Notes under the pieces: model-generated
What the model saw: the letters and a program-made list of their open reading frames with translations, nothing else
Databases searched by the model: none
What the model was told of the DNA's origin: nothing
Source: Streptomyces sp. CA-210063
Lineage (GTDB): Bacteria > Actinomycetota > Actinomycetes > Streptomycetales > Streptomycetaceae
DNA: 64,000 nucleotides
Reading direction: 5' to 3'
Assembly: GCF_024612015.1 (NCBI RefSeq)
Contig: NZ_CP102512.1
Location: forward strand, 248,001-312,000
Shown: one piece after another, positions 23,633 to 33,340 of the stretch
Layout: the number at the start of each line of letters is the position of its first letter
How positions within the stretch are numbered: the first letter of the stretch is position 1
Program-made: the position numbers and the translations under genes

Positions 23633-25911
23633 AGTTCACGGACGGCTACTGGCTGATGCGTCCGGGCTGCACCGCCCGCTATGCGGCCGAGGTCGCCGAC
23701 ATCCGCGCCGGCGACCACCGGCTGACCCTGTACGCACCCGTGAAGCACGTGAGCCGGCGCGGGCAGACCCTCAACAGCCCGCTGCTCACCGTGGAGTGCT
23801 GGTCCCCGGCCGAGGGGATCATCGGCGTGCGGACCACCCACCACGCCGGATCGGTGCGCCGAGGACCGGACTTCGCGTTGCCCGGCGCGGGTGCGGACGC
23901 CGGCAAGGTGCGCCAGGACGGAGCGTTGCTGGAGCTGGCCTCCGGCGAACTGACGCTGCGGGTGGACACGGAACAGCCGTGGCGGCTGGAGTTCACCGCC
24001 GGCGGACGTGTGCTGACCTCCGCCGGCGAGCGTGGCACCGGTTTCGTCACCGACGCCGAGGGCCGTCACCACATGGTCGGTCAACTCGCCCTGGACGTGG
24101 GGGAACTGGTCTACGGGCTGGGTGAGCGGTTCACCCCGTTCGTCAAGAACGGGCAGGTGGTGGACATCTGGCAGGCCGACGGCGGCACCAGCAGCGAACA
24201 GGCGTACAAGAACGTCCCGTTCCACCTGACCAACCGCGGCTACGGCGTCTTCGTGAACCACCCCGGCAAGGTGAGCTACGAGGTCGGCTCGGAGAGCGTC
24301 GGCCAGGTCCAGTTCAGCGTCGAGGACCAGTCGCTGGAGTACTTCGTCGTGTACGGCCCGACCCCGAAGCAGATCCTGGAGCGCTACACCGCGCTCACCG
24401 GCCGCCCGGCCCTGCCGCCCGCCTGGGCACTGGGCCTGTGGCTGAGCACGTCCTTCACGACCGACTACGACGAGGCCACGGTGGGCCGTTTCATCGACGG
24501 CATGGCCGAGCGCGGCATCCCGCTGAGCGTCTTCCACTTCGACTGCTTCTGGATGCGCGCCTACCAGTGGTCCGACTTCGCATGGGACGCGGAGACCTTC
24601 CCCGATCCGGCGGGCATGCTGGCCCGGCTCAAGGAGCGGGGACTGCGCGTGTGCGCCTGGATCAACCCCTACATCGCCCAGAAGTCCGAGCTGTTCGAGG
24701 AGGGAATGCGCGAGGGGCACCTCGTACGCCGTCCGGACGGCGGTGTGTGGCAGTGGGACCTGTGGCAACCGGGCATGGCCCTGGTCGACTTCACCAACCC
24801 GGCGGCCCGTGACTGGTACACCGGCAAGCTGCGCTCCCTGCTCGCCCAGGGCGTGGACTGCTTCAAGACAGACTTCGGCGAACGCGTTCCCACCGACGTC
24901 GTCTGGCACGACGGCTCCGACCCGGAACGGATGCACAACTACTACACCCACCTGTACAACCAGGCCGTCTTCGACCTGCTGCGCGAGGAGCGCGGCGAGG
25001 GCGAGGCGATGCTGTTCGCCCGTTCGGCCACCGCCGGCGGCCAGCAGTACCCCGTGCACTGGGGCGGCGACTGCGACTCCCACTTCGGCGCCATGGCCGA
25101 GTCACTGCGCGGCGGGCTCTCGCTCGGTCTGTCCGGGTTCGGCTTCTGGAGCCACGACATCGGCGGCTTCGAGGGCACCCCGACGCCGACTGTCTTCAAG
25201 CGCTGGGTGCAGTTCGGTCTGCTCTCCTCGCACAGCCGCCTGCACGGGAGCAACTCGTACCGTGTGCCGTGGGACTACGGCGAGGAGGCCGTCGACGTCA
25301 CCCGCGAGTTCACCCTGCTCAAGCACCGCCTTGCCCCGTACCTGCAACGCGCCGCGCAGCAGGCGCACACCTCCGGTGTCCCGGTGATGCGCGCCATGGT
25401 GCTGGAGTTCCCCGACGACCCGGCCGCCGCCGCCCTCGACCGGCAGTACATGCTCGGTGACGACCTGCTCGTCGCCCCGGTCTTCACCGACGACGGCACA
25501 GTCGAGTACTACGTGCCGGAAGGCACATGGACCAATGTGCTGACGGGCGCTCAGGTCACCGGTCCACGCTGGGCCCGTGAGCGGCACGGCTTCCATACCC
25601 TGCCGCTGCTGGCCCGCCCGGACTCGGTCATCGCGCTGGCCGCCGACGACCAGCACCCGGTCTCCGCCTGGGGGGACGGCGTCGAACTGCGGGTGCACGC
25701 CTTCGCCGACGGCGCCGAGCGCACCGTGGTGATCCCCAGCGCCGACGGCCCCGGTGAAACGGCCCGCTTCCACCTGCGCCGCCGGGGCGGCCGCCTGCAC
25801 GTGACCACCGACAGCCCGCACGCGTGGCAGCTGCGGATCGACGGCCCGAACGGGGCCGTGCACACCCGGCCCGCCGGCACCGCGGAGGCCGACCTGCCGT
25901 ACCCGGGCTGA
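23629..25911 (+). CDS. yicI: GH31 alpha-xylosidase (YicI type)
   Basis: This 760-residue enzyme removes alpha-1,6-xylose from the non-reducing end of xyloglucan oligosaccharides. The nucleophile Asp is in FKTDFGE (D415) and the acid/base Asp in WGGDCDSHF (D481), at almost the same numbers as in E. coli YicI. FHFDCFWMRAYQWSDFAWD is the +1-site motif of alpha-xylosidases, and the total length also matches YicI. No signal peptide is present. GGAGGAA lies 9 bases before the ATG, which overlaps the GH1 stop (ATGA). This gene is the strongest indicator that the region targets xyloglucan. Confidence 0.94.
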   Translation: MKFTDGYWLMRPGCTARYAAEVADIRAGDHRLTLYAPVKHVSRRGQTLNSPLLTVECWSPAEGIIGVRTTHHAGSVRRGPDFALPGAGADAGKVRQDGALLELASGELTLRVDTEQPWRLEFTAGGRVLTSAGERGTGFVTDAEGRHHMVGQLALDVGELVYGLGERFTPFVKNGQVVDIWQADGGTSSEQAYKNVPFHLTNRGYGVFVNHPGKVSYEVGSESVGQVQFSVEDQSLEYFVVYGPTPKQILERYTALTGRPALPPAWALGLWLSTSFTTDYDEATVGRFIDGMAERGIPLSVFHFDCFWMRAYQWSDFAWDAETFPDPAGMLARLKERGLRVCAWINPYIAQKSELFEEGMREGHLVRRPDGGVWQWDLWQPGMALVDFTNPAARDWYTGKLRSLLAQGVDCFKTDFGERVPTDVVWHDGSDPERMHNYYTHLYNQAVFDLLREERGEGEAMLFARSATAGGQQYPVHWGGDCDSHFGAMAESLRGGLSLGLSGFGFWSHDIGGFEGTPTPTVFKRWVQFGLLSSHSRLHGSNSYRVPWDYGEEAVDVTREFTLLKHRLAPYLQRAAQQAHTSGVPVMRAMVLEFPDDPAAAALDRQYMLGDDLLVAPVFTDDGTVEYYVPEGTWTNVLTGAQVTGPRWARERHGFHTLPLLARPDSVIALAADDQHPVSAWGDGVELRVHAFADGAERTVVIPSADGPGETARFHLRRRGGRLHVTTDSPHAWQLRIDGPNGAVHTRPAGTAEADLPYPG

Positions 25912-26243
25912 ACCCGACAGTCAGGGCGGGGTCCCCCGCCGAGGCCGTCGATGCCCACAGCATGCCGACGGCGAGACAGGCGACCGGGCGGGCTGGACCT
26001 CGGCGAGCGGCGCGCCACCCGCTCGCGGACGAGTCGGCCCCGTCCTTCGAGACGCGAGCGGGGGCGCGCGGCCCCCGGCCCCAGTCGCTCCGGCACCCGG
26101 CACCCGGCACCAGGCCCCAGCACCCAGCACCCAGCACCCCGAACGCACCGGCCGGAGCGCCGTGCGGCGGGGGCCGATCTAGGCTGGAAGCAGCCGCTGG
26201 AAACCAGCCCTGACGGGCACGGCTGTCCGGACGGAGGCGTGGC
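25912..26243. other. Intergenic region with 7-bp tandem repeats
   Basis: No gene is seen in this 332-bp stretch. GGCGGGG tc CCCCGCC (25925-25940) is a short strong hairpin just after the GH31 stop and may terminate the operon. Positions 26092-26140 hold seven consecutive heptamers of the type GGCACCC / GCACCCA. The GGAGG at 26233 belongs to the next gene. Confidence 0.6.
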
Positions 26244-28688
26244 GTGGAGATGGCCGGCAAGCAGGACGCGCCCACTGCCGTTGCCGTGGTGGACCCGGAC
26301 GGCATGGTGAGCGGCTGGAGCGAGGGGGCCCGGCTGCTGCTGGGCTGGACGGCGCAGGACACCGTCGGCCGCCCCGTGACCGACCTGCTGGCCGATCCCC
26401 CGCCACCCGGCTTCCCCGAGGGCTACGGCGCCGGCCCCGACCCCACGGGGTTCATCCCGCTGCGCCACCGGGACGGTTCCACGGTGGACGCCGTGGTGGC
26501 GGCTCAGCCGCTGTGCGGCCCCGACGGGCGGGCACTGGGTCAGGTGGTGACCGTCCAGCGCTGGGGACGCCGCCCGGTGATCGCCGACCGGGCCTTCGAG
26601 CAGTCCCCCTTCGCTCTGGGTGTTTACGACCCTGAGCTGCGGTTCCTGTGGATCAACGCCTCCTCGGGCCGGGTGATCGCGCACTCCGAGGAGCAGGTGC
26701 TCGGTAAGAAGTACCGCGAGGTGTTGCCCGAATTCGACCGCACGCTGTTTCCCGAAAGAGACGACAAGCCCTACACCGACAAGCTCGCCGAAGTGGCGAG
26801 GACGGGCGAGCCCGCGCGTCTCATCACCGTCTTCCGCCCGCGTGGCAGTGACTACGCCAACGCCTGGGCCACCAGCATCTGGCCCGTCCGAGATGAGGAG
26901 GGCAGGGTCCGCGCGGTCGCCAACTGGGGATTCGACATGAGCGCCGAGTACTGGGCTCGGCAGCGCCTGCTCCTGCTCAACGAGGCCACCCGTGGCATCG
27001 GCCGGACACTCGACGTGATCGGCACCGCCCAGGAACTGGCCAGGACCCCCGTGCCGGGATTCGTCGACCTCGTCAGCGTGGATCTCTTCGACGAGGTGCT
27101 GCGCGGAGAGGAACCGCCCTCCGCGTCCGCGTTCGCCCCCGGCGAGGCCATCGCGCTCAGCCGTGCCGCCCAGCACAGCGCCAGGGAGGACACCGACCGG
27201 GGTCCCGGGCCCACGATGCCGGTCAGCCACGCTCCCGGTTCCGTCGCCGCCCGCTGCATGGCCACCGGCAGGTCCACGGTCGAACTCGCCGCCGAGCCCG
27301 GCCAGGGCGGCGAATGGGCCTTCGGGCCCGGGCTCGCCGCCGACCCGGCGCACTGGCCCCCGGGCAACCCGTTGATCGACGGGTCCATCGCCGCGGACGG
27401 ACTGACCGGCCGGATCACCGTGCCGCTCCGGGCGCGCGGCGCGCTGCTCGGCGTCGTCGCCTTCTCCCGCCGCGACCGGCCCGAGGCCTTCACCGCCGAC
27501 GACCTGATCCTCGCCGAAGAGCTGACCGCCAAGGCAGCCGTCGCCATCGACAACGCCCGCCGGTACTCGCGCGAGCGCACGACCGCGCTGACCCTGCAAC
27601 GCAGCCTGCTGCCGCAGGGGCTGCCGAAGCAGGAGGCGGTCGAGGTGGCATCCCGCTATTTGCCCGGCGGGACCGGCGTGGAGGTGGGCGGTGACTGGTT
27701 CGACGTCATTCCGCTGTCCGGCGCCCGGGTCGCGCTGGTCGTCGGCGATGTCGTCGGCCACGGCCTGCACGCCTCGGCCGGCATGGGCCGGCTGCGCACG
27801 GCGGTCCGCACCCTCGCCGACGTCGACCTGCCGCCGGACGAGCTGCTGACCCACCTGGACGACCTGGTCCTCCACCTCGCCAACGACCTCCAGCCCGTCG
27901 GCCCCTTCCAGCCGACCGGCGAGTCGGGGGCCACCTGTCTGTACACCGTCTACGACCCTGTCTCCCGGCGCTTCACACTGGCGAGCGCCGGCCATCCCCT
28001 CCCGCTGATCATCTCCCCGGACGGCACCATGACACCGGTACCCGCACAGCCGGGACCGCCGCTCGGCATCGGCGGGCTGCCTTTCGAGGCCACCGAGCTC
28101 GAGCTGTCCGAGGGCAGTCTGCTCGCCCTTCACACCGACGGACTGGTGCAGAGCCGCGAGCGCGATGTCGACCAGGGGATCGCCGAGCTGCAGCAGGTCC
28201 TGAACCACTCGGCCACCTCACTGGAGGCCCTGTGCGACACGGTGATGGACGCGATGCTGCCCGAACGCCGCACCGACGACGCCGCGCTGCTGCTCGCTCG
28301 CACTCACGCGCTGGATCCCCAGCACGTCGCCGACTGGGACGTAGAGCCCGACCCCGCGCAGGTGCCGCGCGCCAGGAAGTTCGCCGTCGAACAGGTGGAC
28401 GCCTGGGGCCTGGAGGAGGCGTCATTCGTCACCGAACTGGTCGTCAGCGAACTGGTCACCAACGCCATCAGATACGGCGAGCCGCCGATCAGGCTGCGGC
28501 TGATTCGCGACACTTCCCTGATCTGCGAGGTCTCCGACGCCAGCAACACCGCTCCGCACCTGCGCCGGGCCCGGGCCTTCGACGAGGGCGGGCGGGGCCT
28601 GTTGCTCGTCGCCCAGCTCACCCAGGGATGGGGCACCCGGCACACCACCGACGGCAAGACGATCTGGTGCGCGCAGACCCTCCCCTAG
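26244..28688 (+). CDS. PAS-GAF-SpoIIE phosphatase with C-terminal HATPase domain
   Basis: The 814-residue protein starts at GTG 26244 with GGAGG 6 bases upstream. Two PAS domains (about 5-110 and 115-235) and a GAF domain (about 245-445) sense signals. A PP2C/SpoIIE phosphatase follows (about 460-680), with VGGDWFDVIPL and VVGDVVGHG carrying metal-binding Asp. The end (about 690-814) is an anti-sigma-like histidine kinase fold with ELVTNAIRYG and GGRGLLLVAQL. Such Streptomyces proteins act on anti-sigma/anti-anti-sigma partners in stress or development, but no partner gene lies nearby. The stop codon TAG is part of the CTAG target of the adjacent IS5-type element, so the gene was only just spared. 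Confidence 0.93.
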   Translation: MEMAGKQDAPTAVAVVDPDGMVSGWSEGARLLLGWTAQDTVGRPVTDLLADPPPPGFPEGYGAGPDPTGFIPLRHRDGSTVDAVVAAQPLCGPDGRALGQVVTVQRWGRRPVIADRAFEQSPFALGVYDPELRFLWINASSGRVIAHSEEQVLGKKYREVLPEFDRTLFPERDDKPYTDKLAEVARTGEPARLITVFRPRGSDYANAWATSIWPVRDEEGRVRAVANWGFDMSAEYWARQRLLLLNEATRGIGRTLDVIGTAQELARTPVPGFVDLVSVDLFDEVLRGEEPPSASAFAPGEAIALSRAAQHSAREDTDRGPGPTMPVSHAPGSVAARCMATGRSTVELAAEPGQGGEWAFGPGLAADPAHWPPGNPLIDGSIAADGLTGRITVPLRARGALLGVVAFSRRDRPEAFTADDLILAEELTAKAAVAIDNARRYSRERTTALTLQRSLLPQGLPKQEAVEVASRYLPGGTGVEVGGDWFDVIPLSGARVALVVGDVVGHGLHASAGMGRLRTAVRTLADVDLPPDELLTHLDDLVLHLANDLQPVGPFQPTGESGATCLYTVYDPVSRRFTLASAGHPLPLIISPDGTMTPVPAQPGPPLGIGGLPFEATELELSEGSLLALHTDGLVQSRERDVDQGIAELQQVLNHSATSLEALCDTVMDAMLPERRTDDAALLLARTHALDPQHVADWDVEPDPAQVPRARKFAVEQVDAWGLEEASFVTELVVSELVTNAIRYGEPPIRLRLIRDTSLICEVSDASNTAPHLRRARAFDEGGRGLLLVAQLTQGWGTRHTTDGKTIWCAQTLP

Positions 28689-29780
28689 GGCCTGTGTGAG
28701 GTCGTGATCAATTTCGGGTTCTGGTCCCGTGCGGGGGCAGAACCTGGTAGGACGCTGGGTGTGACACGCAGGCAACTCACCGACGAGCAATGGGAGTTCA
28801 TCGAGCCGTACCTCCCTATAGGCGAGTACGGTCCGTACCCCGAACGGCTGCGGGAGCAGTTCGAGGGGGTGATCTGGCGGTTCCGGTCCAGCGCCCAGTG
28901 GCGCGAGATGCCCTCCGAGTTCGGACCGTGGCCGACGGTCTACGGGCGCTTTCGCGTCTGGCGGGACGCCGGGGTCTTCTCCGCTCTTCTGGAAGGCGTG
29001 ATCGCGGAGGCCGCCCGCCGGGGACAGACGGACTTGTCCCTGGTCAGCGTGGACTCCACCACTGCCCGCGCCCATCACGACGCCGCCGGGATGCGTATCG
29101 GCAAGGAGGTCATGGACGCCCTTGAAGAAGCTGCCGCCGAGCAGGAGCGGGCCCGGCAAAAGGGGGCGGCACGCCAGAACAGATCGGACAGGACGGCAGG
29201 GACGGCCCCGAGCGGGAAGAGCGGCGGCGTGTCAGGCGGCGGCGCAAGCTCCGCTTGAACCAAGCCCTGCTCGGCAGGTCCCGTGGTGGGCTGACGAGCA
29301 AGGTTCATCTCGCCGCGGACCGCAAGTGCCGTCCGCTGTCGCTCGTACTGACCGCAGGACAGGCCGCCGACAGCCCGCAGTTCGTCCCCGTGTTGCAGAA
29401 GGTGCGGGTCCGTCTGCCTGTCGGCCGCCCCCGGACCCGGCCCGACGCTGTCGCCGCGGACAAGGCCTACTCATCCCGCGCCAACCGCTCTTACCTGCGC
29501 AAACGCAACATCAAGGCCGTCATCCCGGAGAAGAAGGACCAGGCCGCCAACCGGAAGAAGAAGGGCAGCCGGGGCGGCCGCCCCACATGCCACGACGGCG
29601 ATCTTTACAAGGAGCGGAACACCGTCGAGCGGCTCATCAACAAGTTGAAGGCATGGCGAGGCGTCGCGACTCGATACGACAAGTCGCCCGAGAGCTACCT
29701 CGCCGGCCTCCACCTCCGTGCCTCGATGATCTGGATCAACGACCTCCTGAAGGCTGACTGATCACAACGTCACACAGGCC
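28689..29780 (+). mobile_element. IS5-family insertion sequence (IS427-like), first copy type
   Basis: This 1092-bp element is bounded by imperfect inverted repeats. The left end starts GGCCTGTGTGAGGTCGTGAT, and the complement of the right end starts GGCCTGTGTGACGTTGTGAT. CTAG lies on both sides (28685-28688 and 29781-29784), a target duplication of the YTAR kind used by IS5. It carries one transposase in two frames. The left CTAG contains the stop codon of the phosphatase gene. Confidence 0.85.
28761..29761 (+). CDS. IS5-family transposase, two frames joined by -1 frameshift
   Basis: The first frame (GTG 28761, TRRQLTDEQWEFIEPYLP) carries the N-terminal domain and the first DDE Asp in SVDSTTARAHH. 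It would stop at 29258. The second frame continues with RRKLRLNQALLGRSRGGLT, the Asp in ADKAYSS and the Glu in ERNTVERLINKLK, ending at 29761. The frames overlap, and an in-phase slippery heptamer, A AAG GGG, at 29159-29165 would shift ribosomes by -1 and give RQKGGGTPEQIGQDG before joining. Both halves look intact, so the element may be active. Confidence 0.85.
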
Positions 29781-29790
29781 CTAGTTGCTA

Positions 29791-31019
29791 GTGCCGCATC
29801 AGGCAACGTTCGCCCCGTCGACGACGGCGCGGAGGCGCTGGTCGTCGGCGTGGCGGTTTCGCCAGATGATGTAGCGGCGGATCATGCTGCCCTGCTCTAT
29901 GTGGTCCACGTGGTCGGCGCCGTCGAGGGTGAAGTAGCGCAGGGCGGTGAACTGGGCCTCAATCCGATTCAGCCAGGAGCTGTTGGTGGGCGTGTAGGCG
30001 ATCTCGACGTTGTTCGCCGCTGCCCAGGTGCCGACGCGCTGGCACTTCTTCGCGGTCAGGTGTGGGGAGAAGTTGTCGCAGACGATCGCGATGCGGATCC
30101 CGGGCGGGTAGAGGGTTCGCAGTAGCGGCAGAACTCCAGGAATTGTGTGCGCTTCTTGACGGGCTTGATGTGCCCTTAGAGCTTGTTTTTGGCCAGGTCC
30201 AGTGCGGCGAACAGGTGCCGTACCCCGCCGTAGCGGTTGTAGGTGGCCCGGCGCCTGCGGCGGGGTTCGCGGTCGGGGTCTTTGTGCCTGCCACCGCGTT
30301 CGGCCCGCTGCCGGCCCTGGTGTGGCATCAGGTTGAGCGGCCCGAACTCATCCACGCAGAAGACGACTTCGGGCTCGCCGTCCTCGGCCATGACTTCGCC
30401 GTCGGCGATTGCGTAGAGGTGCTCGACGCTGGCCTTCTTCGCGGCATAGTCCGGGTCGCGGGAGGTTTTCCAGGTCTTTATGCGTTGAAAGGAGACGCCC
30501 TCCTCGCGGAGCAGGATGCGCAGGCCCTCGTGGCTGATGTCGTCGACCACCCCCTCGGCGACCAGGAAGTCCGCCAGCTTGGCCAGGCTCCAGGTCGAGA
30601 ACGGCAGGCCGTGCTCGGCCGGCTTCGACTTGGCGATCTTCTTGATCTCGCGGCGCTCGGGCAGTGTGAACGTCTTCGGCCGTCCGCCCTTGTACTTCGG
30701 GTAGAGCGAGGCGAAGCCGTCGGCGTTGAAGTTGTGGATCACGTCGCGGACCCGATCCTCGCTGGTGAACGTGACCTCGGCGATCTTCGCCACTGGCATG
30801 CCCTGAGCGGACAGCAGGATCATCTGAGCTCGCCGCCAGGTCACCACCGACCCGGTGCCCCTGCGGATGATCCGCAGAAGCCGTCTGCCTTCTTCCTCAT
30901 CGATCTCACGGACACGTACTCGTTCTGCCACCCGCACAGCCTGACGGCCACGCGCCGCCCGGAACCGGACCCGAGGAGCGCGTCACATCACGACCGGGCA
31001 ACGTTGCTTGGTGCGGCAC
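29791..31019 (-). mobile_element. IS630-family element, inactivated
   Basis: The ends GTGCCGCATCAGGCAACGTT (29791-29810) and, as complement, GTGCCGCACCAAGCAACGTT (31019-31000) are 20-bp inverted repeats with two mismatches. IS630 elements duplicate TA. TA flanks the left end, but the right side reads TG, so one side has mutated. The transposase inside is broken. Confidence 0.75.
29799..30937 (-). pseudogene. IS630 transposase pseudogene
   Basis: The 5' part encodes 253 residues with an HTH_29-like N-terminus (VTWRRAQMILLSAQGMPVAK) and the first catalytic Asp in FCVDEFGPL. A TAA at 30178-30176 follows KNKL, where a Tyr codon would be expected. Reading on, GHIKPVKKRTQFLEFCRY is followed by a one-base deletion near 30125. 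Correcting it restores IRIAIVCDNFSPHL with the second Asp and NSSWLNRIEAQF with the Glu, ending at 29799. Two independent lesions make it dead. Confidence 0.85.
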
Positions 31020-31064
31020 TGGGTGGAGATCCGCATGCCAGGCCGCAGCCCTTGCCCAACTCGA

Positions 31065-31706
31065 CTACCGGCCTTGACCAGCCAGCCAGCGCCTCACCTC
31101 CTGCCAAGCGGCCCGCCCCTCTGCCTCCGCGCCCCACCACCAGGAGAAAGGCGAGTCGCCCGAAGCCAGCTCCTCCCGCCACCGGTGGACGCTCTCATCC
31201 AGGTGCTGACGGGCGATCGGGCCCTTCTCCATCTCCCAGCGGGCCAGCCACGGGGTGGCTGAGGACCCCGCCGTCACGCAGCTCTCGAATACCTCGGATG
31301 CCGAGGTCGGCGGAGATTTCGTCCGCAGGGTCCTGGTCCACCACGCGTCCAGGAAACCCGCGACGGCCTGGGCCTGCTGTCGGGGCCACTGGGGCCAGCC
31401 TGACGCGGCCAGTCCCCGAGCCATGAGGTCAGACTCGTGCTCCCCCTCAGCCAGGATCGAGACGAGCTCTGGCAAAACCCGTCTGATGATCGCAGGCTGG
31501 TCGCCCCAGTGGGAAGGATGCTTCTGGGCAACGCGGCGGGCAAGATCCGCTGGGAGTGGGACATCGGGAGTCCGCAGCAGCCCAACCTCGCCCGCATCGA
31601 AGCACCGGCCGCAGCCGGCCTCGTCCACTCGGGCCGTCATGCCGCCGAAGACTTTCGCGACCCTGGCCACCGCAGCGGCGAGGACATCGGTATCCGGAAG
31701 AGTCAC
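31065..31706 (-). CDS. Hypothetical protein with CGRC motif
   Basis: The frame is open from 31742, but I prefer GTG 31706 (VTLPDTDVLAAAVARVAKVF), which gives about 213 residues. The protein is mostly helical and Trp-rich. An early AGCGRCFDAGEVGLLRTPDV segment could bind a metal with additional ligands. I do not recognise a family. It lies directly beside the IS630 right end and runs towards it, so its 3' end is close to the insertion but seems complete. Confidence 0.55.
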   Translation of the reverse strand: MTLPDTDVLAAAVARVAKVFGGMTARVDEAGCGRCFDAGEVGLLRTPDVPLPADLARRVAQKHPSHWGDQPAIIRRVLPELVSILAEGEHESDLMARGLAASGWPQWPRQQAQAVAGFLDAWWTRTLRTKSPPTSASEVFESCVTAGSSATPWLARWEMEKGPIARQHLDESVHRWREELASGDSPFSWWWGAEAEGRAAWQEVRRWLAGQGR

Positions 31707-31812
31707 AAGGCATCCCGTCAAAGCTCCAGCAGGTCGCCCCAACCGAAGAGAGCGACGCTACCAGGCGACACCACTCCACGGCCGAACAGGGCGAACACTG
31801 CCGGATACGGCA

Positions 31813-32173
31813 CTAGTTGCCCAAAATGCGCCACCGGTTGTCGGCCGTGCCATTGTCCGAGTCCTGGGCTGCGAACGCGCCGACAGCGGTGGAGTTGTTC
31901 GCGATGGCGAGCAACTTGCCGCTGTGCGCGTTGCGGATCTTGTAGGTCCCGTCTCCCTGGTCGAGCAGCGTCCAGGTGTGGTCGGCGGTGCCGGTGTCCG
32001 ACCACTGCAGGACGGTCGCGTTGTCAGCCGTGGACATGTCCTGGATGCCCAGCACGAGACCGGGGAATGGCCGCTCGGGCGGGAGAACTGCCGATGAGGG
32101 ATCCGGTGGCGGAGGCTGCGGCGGTGGCCCCGGCGACTTGCAGGAGGCGCCGTCTGCTGACGGAGGAAGACAT
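31813..32173 (-). pseudogene. Tat signal peptide joined to a ricin-B domain, catalytic part lost
   Basis: ATG 32173, with GAAAGGGG upstream, starts MSSSVSRRRLLQVAGATAAA, a textbook twin-arginine signal ending ARAA. Immediately afterwards the reading frame must shift by one base to continue as FPGLVLGIQDMSTADNATVL and a trefoil with DHTWTLLDQG, KLLAIAN and DNRWRILGN, a CBM13/RicinB domain that ends at 31815. In secreted hydrolases a catalytic domain normally stands between these parts. I infer a deletion that removed it and broke the frame. Confidence 0.7.
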
Positions 32174-32222
32174 CTTGCACCCCTTTCCGTGGGGGAAGAG
32201 CGGTGAACAGCGGTCGGTGCCG

Positions 32223-33340
32223 TCACCAACCTGTCGGCAGACCGGCGATGAACGAGGTGAGCCGGTCGGCGATGAGCCGGTCGTCACGGGCCGAGTAGTG
32301 CCAGTCGCAGCCGAGGAAGTCCAGGCCCGAGTCGTCGAGGAACCAGTAGCGAACCCCGCTGTCGCCGGCGTCGTTGCGTGCCTTGACCACCTGTTGGACA
32401 TGGCCGGCGTACTGGCCGGCGCCGACTGCCACGATGCTCGTCCCGACCCCGTAGCGCGTACGCAGCTTCTGGAGGAAGTCGCCGTAGGCACTGCGGTAGC
32501 CGGCCGCGAGGCTGTCGGGCGTCCACGGCTCACCGGGGTTGACGGCGGTCGAGAAGTCGTTGGTGCCGAGGTTGACCACGACGACCTGGGGGCGCCAGGT
32601 GCCCGGGTTCTGCCAGACGTCGCCGGACACGTTCTGCAGGGCACGGTCGTAGAAGGTCCGGTACGTGACGTCCGGCTGGCTTCCGTTGACGTTGCGCACC
32701 ATGCCGAGGCCCGAGTAGCCGTTGATCTGGTAGTCGGCGTTCAGTTGCCGGGCGGTGAGGGCGCCGTAGCTCACATCGGAGTTGGTGGTCCGCTTGAGCT
32801 GCTCCCAGGTGCAGGTGCGGGAGGTCGAGAGGTTGCCGTAGCCCACCGTGAGGGAGTCGCCGATGAACTCGATCTGGCGGCTGCGGGCGGCCGGTTTGCT
32901 CAGTACGGCACCGCCGGGCGCTGCGACGAAGCCGCCGAACGCGCTGGTGTCGCCCGGGGTGTCGTTGCGCTTGACGAGCCGGACGGTGTGCGTGCGGTCC
33001 TGCAGGCCGTTGATCCAGTGCGTGGTGTTGCCGGGAGTCACGAGCGTGGCGACGGTGGCTCCGTCGATCTGGACGTCGTAGTCGGCGGCCGAGTCGCTGA
33101 GCACGATCCCCACGCCGGTGCCGCTGACGCGGCCCTCGAAGTAGACGCCGGGCCAGCTGTACCGCACCGTGTTTCCGGCGTCCTTGACCCGCCCCGCGGT
33201 GTGCACCTGCGCCAGCACTCCCGACGTGCGGACCAGTTGCCACTGCTGGTTGGCGCCGCCCCAGTCGGTGAACTGCACGACCTTGGCGCCGTCCGCGGTG
33301 GAGGCGTTCTGGACCTCGACGGCCTTGCCGCTGCTGCGCG
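32223..33340 (-). pseudogene. SGNH/CE2-like esterase, N-terminus lost
   Basis: The frame encodes a partial ricin-B repeat (GKAVEVQNASTADGAK, NQQWQL), a jelly-roll (about 33190-32910) and an SGNH hydrolase with IEFIGDSLTVGYG (Ser nucleophile), NLGTNDFS and a final DWHYS catalytic dyad. This order fits acetyl-xylan esterases of the CE2 type. There is no signal peptide. Upstream of the ricin-B piece, at about 33340, the sequence changes to an AraC gene fragment on the other strand. The formal start at 33413 lies in antisense AraC sequence, so the gene has lost its real 5' end. Confidence 0.7.

Noticed and set aside
26092..26140. CRISPR-like array
   Set aside because: The units are 7 bp, contiguous and without spacers. 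It is a simple tandem repeat.
25551..28208. Long minus-strand open frame opposite the phosphatase gene
   Set aside because: It is the antisense shadow that high-GC codon bias produces. It has no recognisable domain and no ribosome site.
29850..31426. Plus-strand open frames across the IS630 element
   Set aside because: They run antisense to a clear IS630 transposase and contain none of its or any other motifs.
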